From: Typhlomys cinereus
Taxonomy: Eukaryota > Chordata > Mammalia > Rodentia > Platacanthomyidae
NCBI GenBank assembly: GCA_023101885.1
Contig: JALPQD010000233.1
Location: 992,001-1,056,000, forward strand
DNA: 64,000 nucleotides
Direction of reading: 5' to 3'
A model generated the notes under the pieces. The model ran no database searches. It was not told where the DNA came from and was given only the letters and a program-made list of their open reading frames with translations. Positions 58,340 through 64,000 of the stretch are shown here, in pieces (the stretch's first letter is position 1; each line of letters opens with the position of its first letter). A program made the translations under genes and the position numbers.

Positions 58340-60525
58340 GCATATTTGAAATTAGAGCTCCTTTGTTGAACTGGCTTTAAAATATCTCCAGAAGCTAAGA
58401 ATGTGTATACTTACATGTTATTAATTTATGTTTATACATTATCTGGATGATTATTTTCCTAATTAGATGTTCTCAATGATATTACAGAACTCTAAAAAAG
58501 AACTTTAGCTTAGACAGAAAAGAGCTATGTGTTCTTTCTACATACATCTCATACTCATTTTATAAAGCAATGGTAATTGTAGTGTAGGTTGACTTTAAAT
58601 TGGTGCTGGGTGAAAAGTTCAGAGGTAAAAAAAGAAGCCTCTTAAGACATCTTGATTTAATTTACCAACATGAATTTAAATAGAAATGTATAGAATCCAA
58701 CCTACATTTAAATGGGATGGGTATGCATTATTGGTAATCTTAAAGCCTGAAATATCATGTTGTAGAATAAAATATGTTGTATAGTGTGGTCTTGCAGTAA
58801 CATAACTTCCAAGACAGATATATTTTCAGTGCTTTTCTTTTAGAGAACCCTTATAACCCTTATGGTTGACTAGATTCCATAATTATTTTTAAGGTGTCAC
58901 TAATTAATATTTATTGAATTTAAGAATTAAATTTAGTGATATGCCTCTTTTATCTAAATTCTTATTTTGAAATGTTTTATAGCTATTTATATGATAATTC
59001 TTTCTCTGTACTTTCTTCTCATTTTCAGTTGATCAAACAAAAATGATATTTTTAAGAGTTTATCCATAGAATGTACTGAATGAAAGAATTTAAGTCCTCA
59101 AAATCATCTTTCTGGTTTGTCTTGCATTTTAGCTGACACGGTCTATAATTAAGAAAAGTTAACTTAAAGCATTTGAATGACATGCTTTAAACTTTATTTC
59201 AGTTTCTATATAAAAGATAAAAAAGCATCCTTTTGAAATACACAGACTTGTGAACTAGTTGTATATTCTGTCTGAAATCTCCAATTTCTGTGGAAAATAT
59301 CATTCCAGATTGTATGATCACATGGAAAACCAGAGTAAACTGGCCTTCAGTAGAGTCTTCAGGACATGTGCATGGGCTCATCTGGGTGGTCCTTAGCAGT
59401 GGGTGGTAGAATGGAGCTCTCCTGCATTTTCTGGGACCTGGGCCACCATCACCTGAGGCTTTGTGCACTCCAAAGATGTCAAACCTGGGCCAGGAAGTCT
59501 CCCCACCTCCTTTCTGATCTCTAGGTCTCTGCACATCATCCCCTTTCTTTCACCCTCTTCCCCGTTCCTTCCCCCCATCTCCTAAAGTGTTAATCAAAGA
59601 GAACCAGATAGAAGCTGGGTTTTATAATCTGGCCCTCAACATCAGTTCAACTGTTAGAAGTGAGTTTGGATTGAATGGAGTGACAGAATTTTACTGCACG
59701 TTTTTGTGAGATTATTTAATGGGCTCCAAACATTCTGTTTTTCAGCTGTGTGAGTTCTAGTTATGATTTTTTCCTGGTTTCTGGCTGTGTGTGAAGCATG
59801 AAGTCAGTACAGTGGATTACTGTGATCTTGCAGTATGATTTAAAGCACTGTGGGAAAACCAGTTTCAAAACTGAAGAATTTTTTTTTTCTCTTTTAAGGA
59901 CATTACACTTCCCTCCCAGGCAACTCTATCTGGGACTCTGATTGCTTTGGAGAGGTGATTATTTCTCCCAATTGTATCCCAATTAGGATATAAAAGGAAT
60001 ACAGCATTTTGCCCATTTTCTGGGACTTTGTCCAAATTCATTACTTTTTGTCTTAATTTTGTTGGACAGATGCCAACAGTTTCTTGAATGATGTCTTTGT
60101 GAAATAAATTCAAGTATGTAACTGTGAACTTAAACCAAAGAAATAACAAAATTAATTAATGTCATGCATACACTGGCAAATAAAGTACTTGCTGATAAAT
60201 TCTTTGTTGATAGCACATGTTTCTGTGTATCATGAAACTAATCATCTGAAATATTTGATACTAATTCAAAGTAAAAATAAATTTATTTTTAAAAAGTTAA
60301 CTATTCTTACTACATTCCAATTTTTAATTGCACGCAAACATTCTTTTGGGGGGTTATTATATCTTAAAACATGCAGCACAATAAAAATGTACTTATCCTA
60401 GCATTGTATATGTCTTAGTTTGTAAATATGAAGTCATCTTCCTTATTTCAGATCCACAATTTAAAGGAGACAAATGTTTTTCATGAAAAAATTACATGAA
60501 TGATGAAGAAAAATGTTCTCTTATG

Positions 60526-60527
<2 letters not shown>

Positions 60528-60572
<45 letters not shown>
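60528..60572. repeat. (TG)n microsatellite
   Basis: About 22 TG units, not linked to a recognisable SINE. Confidence 0.95.
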
Positions 60573-60574
<2 letters not shown>

Positions 60575-61595
60575 ACCTGGTGACTTTAGGTCTCTTCTTG
60601 TTTTTTCCGCCTTCCAGAATATGGTCATGTTGGATTTCTCCCATCATCTAAAATCAAAGAAAGCTGAGGGTCCCTCTGTCTCTGATTATACCTTCCTTAG
60701 ATTTTACTCTGTCTCTCCAACACTCTGAGAAAGTCAGCCATTTTTGTTTTTCTCTCTCCATCATCCTGTACAGTCAGGTTTCCCCATCTGTCAACGAAGG
60801 AAGTTGTCTAAACCATCGATTAGTACCTCTTGGCCCGCTTCACCTCTCAGCATCTATTCTTGGAATTAACTTTCCCACTTCTGTAATTGAATCTTCTTTT
60901 TATTTTCCTCTAAACTTTCTGGTCCATTTTCTTAGACTTTTTAAAATTACTTTCATTGTTTCTTATTTCTTCTAATTTTGAGATCCAATGAATGTTTTTA
61001 TTACTCTCATCTTTTTATGTCATTTTTATGAAGAAATTAATCTTCATAAATCACTGCAAAATGCACATCTTTAGATCCTATTTTTTTTCAGAACTACCAT
61101 CACATAAATTTTTTCTCTGCAAAGAAATATTAACAAATCTCTATATATACCAAGAGGGTGCAGCTTATTTCTAAGACAGTAGAAGAGTTTTCATGGAGAC
61201 TGGGTTAGGTAAGGCCAGGTGGAAAACCAAGGTTTGGGATTTGCCTGGCAAATACCCAAAGATGCTGAAGCAGAGGAATAGTATGCCCCAAGAAGATAGG
61301 AGGCCTTTTCTCTGCATGGGGTTTTGTGTTTCTTGTGGGATATACTTAGGCACAGGTGTCATAATACTGTATTTGTGGTTACTGTGGCAGTTCCAAACAC
61401 TTATGGCCAGATTGCAGTCAAGGAAGGTAATTAGAAGGGTAGTGAAAAAAGCTTAAGTGAGAGGACCCAGACCAAAGTGTTAACTTTGTAAACAAGAAGG
61501 AATACTGTCTTTGAAGGAAATGCAGTCTGTCTGCATGGGCAGGTTCTACTCTTCTACATTCATTGTATGTCTGGACTTTTCTTTTTGTTCTGTAG

Positions 61596-61714
61596 ACATG
61601 GGATGTTGAGCTGGAACGATCTGCAGAATCCTGGGCTGAAACATGTTTGTGGGAACATGGACCTACAAGCCTATTGCCATCCATTGGACAGAATTTGGGA
61701 GCGCATTGGGGAAG
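61596..61714 (+). CDS. CRISPLD1: CRISPLD1 exon 3 (residues 87-125 plus 2 nt)
   Basis: The 119-nt exon starts ACA-TGG directly after acceptor CTGTAG, in phase with exon 2. It continues the CAP domain: W-A-E-T-C at 99-103, a candidate pocket histidine H107 in LWEHGP, and the CAP4 signature G-Q-N-L-G-A-H-W-G at 117-125. The second position is Gln (Q118) where classical CAP proteins have the metal-binding Glu of GENL. The exon ends inside codon 126 (AG|A, Arg) at donor GGAAG|GTAGCT, phase 2. The donor is slightly non-consensus at +4 to +6 but keeps the frame. Confidence 0.95.
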
Positions 61715-62044
61715 GTAGCTGAAAGTTTTTTTTTGTTTTTGAAACACGTGTTTGAAAGGATTAGGAATCTCATTGAAAACATTTAAAGGTTTAGTGTGTA
61801 CAAGTAAAACAAACTAATTGCAAAACAAGGCAAACCCAAATATCCTACCAGAATATAATCATCAGACTTTTGAACTTATTTTTGTCTTAAATCATTGATA
61901 TATTAGAAACATAATGGAAATAAGTAGTTGAGATTTGTAACTTATACAGAAGACCTTTCTGTGAAGCTTTGTCAAGATATTTCATAACATCTGTTTTTAT
62001 GTTTTCTGCAGTTTTCCCTGTTCTTTGTGATTTTATTCTGACAG
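61715..62044 (+). other. CRISPLD1: CRISPLD1 intron 3 (330 bp)
   Basis: GT...AG intron. The acceptor region TTTTCCCTGTTCTTTGTGATTTTATTCTGACAG is pyrimidine-rich. No repeat seen. Confidence 0.92.
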
Positions 62045-62177
62045 ATACAGACCTCCTACATTCCATGTGCAAGCATGGTATGATGAAGTGAGAGACTTCA
62101 GCTACCCATATGAGCATGAGTGCAACCCATACTGCCCCTTCAGATGTTCTGGTCCTGTCTGTACACACTATACACAG
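62045..62177 (+). CDS. CRISPLD1: CRISPLD1 exon 4 (residues 126-170)
   Basis: The 133-nt exon completes codon R126 and then encodes 44 residues, including W-Y-D-E-V with E140 (third position of the CAP pocket) and a cysteine-rich stretch with C152, C156, C160 and C165. It ends in H167-Y-T-Q170, the first half of the CAP1 signature, with H167 as fourth pocket residue. Donor ACACAG|GTGTGT, phase 0. The Y-P-Y-E-H-E-C segment before the cysteines helps separate CRISPLD1 from ordinary CRISPs. Confidence 0.96.
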
Positions 62178-63373
62178 GTGTGTTTGGAATGTATCATAAT
62201 CTTTCCACTAAATTGACTTGGTTTAGCTGTGGAATAACATTTGGGCCTGCATCTTTCTCATACTGTTTGATATGTTATTAAAGAAAACTTCTCTTGTCTG
62301 TAATGACATGGAATAACCTAGCAGATTTCAGTAATTAGCACAAAAATCCAAATACTGCCATTTTAAAATGTGGTTCCAATAAATGTATTTGGGGAGTAGT
62401 CTGTCAGGTTCATTTCAAAGAACAAAGATATAATTTGCTTTTGATATTCAGTAATTGTATACATGCTATAAAAATTTAATATTGGGCATGTTCTAAACTT
62501 CTAAATTGATCAAAAGAAGGTTGGCTTATTAGTTGAAGTTCATCACTGTTCTGAGTTTTTAGAATGGAAAAAATTTGAGAATCGAAATGCATGTTTTTAT
62601 ACATAGTGTTTGAGGTATAAAGTTCTGTTGCTTAGGTGAGTAAATTTTTTCCCAGAAATAATTTATAAGATGGAGATATAGCTTTTAAATTATATATATA
62701 TAATTTATAATATATATTTCTTATATATAATATATAAATATATGTAAATAATATATAAATATATAAATTATATATATATAACTTTGAACCATGGAAATGT
62801 AGACATTTCACAATAGAGTACAAAGATTTTTTTTTTAGGATTGAATTAATAAGCAAAATTCAAAGTCTCAGTAAAAGATACCCTCTTGATGTTGCCACTC
62901 CATCTTGGATAATCAATCTTGGTTAATAAAAGCCAGTTTTATTACTGTGTGTGGCAGTTACTCTGCAAGTTGCTGATAAATGCATGACCAAAGGTTTTTT
63001 TCTCTCGTGTGACTGTCTCCAGCATAGCAGGACAGCTCACACCAATACAAGGACTGAGAGAACTGGCCATACCATATCCACATAATGACTGAGAGAGGGA
63101 TGGTCCTTACTTCCCACACCAGTATGTCTGGCCAAGTGCAAAGAAGGATGCCACCTTTCTCAATCAGCTCCTTCCATCTTACTCACCTACCCATCAACTG
63201 GACAATCTCTGGCAGATTCTCTCTAGTCTTAACTACTAATTCTCTACAATTGTGACCAAAGCTGGAATCAACCATCAAATTCATATCTGTATCTAACTAT
63301 AACACTGTTTAATATGTAATGTCTTATTTCATTTCAACCCAACTTTTCTGAGTCTCTTTTTCCTCTAATGCAG
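62178..63373 (+). other. CRISPLD1: CRISPLD1 intron 4 (about 1.2 kb)
   Basis: GT...AG intron with acceptor TTTCCTCTAATGCAG. It contains an AT-rich palindromic array at 62,690-62,783; no other repeat was recognised. Confidence 0.92.
62690..62783. repeat. (TA)-rich array in intron 4
   Basis: TATA/AATATA repeats with self-complementary segments that could form a cruciform. The minus-strand ORF through it is an artefact. Confidence 0.9.
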
Positions 63374-63489
63374 GTGGTGTGGGCAACAAGCAGTAGAATA
63401 GGCTGTGCAATTAATTTGTGCCACAACATGAACATATGGGGACAGATATGGCCAAAAGCTGTCTACTTGGTGTGCAACTACTCCCCTAA
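63374..63489 (+). CDS. CRISPLD1: CRISPLD1 exon 5 (residues 171-208 plus 2 nt)
   Basis: The 116-nt exon completes CAP1 (H-Y-T-Q|V-V-W-A across the exon 4/5 junction) and carries CAP2 (V203-C-N-Y-S-P208), with C181, C186 and C204. It ends inside a lysine codon (AA|) at donor CCTAA|GTAAGT, phase 2. Residues 1-208 are thus in the window, about two fifths of the roughly 500-residue mammalian protein. The end of the CAP domain and both LCCL domains must lie to the right. Confidence 0.95.
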
Positions 63490-64000
63490 GTAAGTAGATG
63501 AAACATTAACTTCAGATGTAAATTGTTGTAATATCATGAAGATACTTTCATGGTCCTTAATTTTTTTTACATTTGCTATGTATATTAAGTATAATTTATT
63601 ATTTTAATTCAGCTTAATTAGTATGACAGTTAGTGTAGTTGCTTAATGTAGAAAATAGGATATTTGAAGGCATCATTATTGTGTAGATACTAACCATACT
63701 TTTGTGTTTTCAGTTTTACTATGTTATTTTGTTCCATATTTAGTAATTTTAATTATAGATTATCAGCTATAGATTAGTTTAGAAACATTTTTATCTGTGC
63801 GAGATTGCTTGAATGATTATACTTTTTTGCAACCATTCTTTGGGTCAAATATATTTTATCTGCTTTTATTAAAATGTGGGATTAAGGCAAAAAGTCTAAT
63901 ATTTAATTTAATTGTATATACCTCTTTAAGTTAAATTTTTAGCAGTGTTTCTAGTAGATTGCTTTGAATGTTTTTTTCAAAAATGATGTAATATCTCTGT
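63490..64000 (+). other. CRISPLD1: CRISPLD1 intron 5, start
   Basis: Begins with a consensus GTAAGT donor. AT-rich, no repeat or exon recognised before the window edge. Confidence 0.85.

Larger units (their letters stand above)
44286..61595 (+). other. CRISPLD1: CRISPLD1 intron 2 (about 17.3 kb)
   Basis: Bounded by donor GTAAGG at 44,286 and acceptor TTTTTGTTCTGTAG ending at 61,595; phase 0. It carries SINEs, an L2, L1 and MaLR fragments, microsatellites and a 127-bp duplication, listed separately. The stretches 44,290-45,820, 46,170-47,430, 48,520-50,950, 51,230-52,460, 54,310-56,630 and 57,860-61,590 hold no gene and no repeat family I could name apart from listed microsatellites. Confidence 0.9.

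Overview
This is vertebrate nuclear DNA, almost certainly from a rodent. Only one gene can be supported: the 5' part of CRISPLD1 (cysteine-rich secretory protein LCCL domain-containing 1), on the + strand. It is recognised from four coding exons at 44,028-63,489 that join in frame and encode a signal peptide, a furin-like R-G-K-R site and all four CAP-domain signatures. The exons for the rest of the protein, including the LCCL domains, lie beyond the right edge. In mammals PI15 lies next to CRISPLD1, so the left 42 kb is probably PI15-CRISPLD1 intergenic DNA. That is outside knowledge; no PI15 exon is seen here.

Rodent affiliation rests on B1-like and ID/B4-like SINEs, rodent-type MaLR LTRs, L1 tails with G-rich purine tracts, and many SINEs with a B2-superfamily tRNA-like head. 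The youngest SINE (called family A here) has a head beginning GGGCTGGAGAGRTGGCTCAG, a body carrying GAATTCG, a (CA)n block and an AATTGAATAAATAA tail. I do not recognise it as the standard mouse or rat B2. A non-murid myomorph such as a dipodoid (jumping mouse or birch mouse) or a spalacid is possible, but this is a weak inference.

Layout. 1-42.4 kb: AT-rich intergenic DNA full of repeats. It holds seven family A SINEs with clear target-site duplications (TSDs), older relatives (family B), a third SINE-like group with TG-rich ends (family C, B3-like), MaLR LTRs, long L1 fragments on both strands, ancient L2, and many microsatellites. 42.4-43.5 kb: a CpG island that is the likely CRISPLD1 promoter and non-coding first exon. 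43.97-44.29 kb: exon 2 with the start codon. 44.29-61.60 kb: intron 2, about 17.3 kb, with more repeats and a recent 127-bp direct duplication. 61.6-63.5 kb: exons 3-5. The window ends in intron 5.

No RNA gene, CRISPR array or bacterial-type system is present, and I found no convincing new biological system. The most notable items are a head-to-head pair of young SINEs (one with a deletion that removes its B box), an interstitial telomeric block inside a retroposed insert, the intron 2 duplication, and SINE tails that appear to seed CA microsatellites. Repeat family names are from memory of consensus sequences, without a database search.
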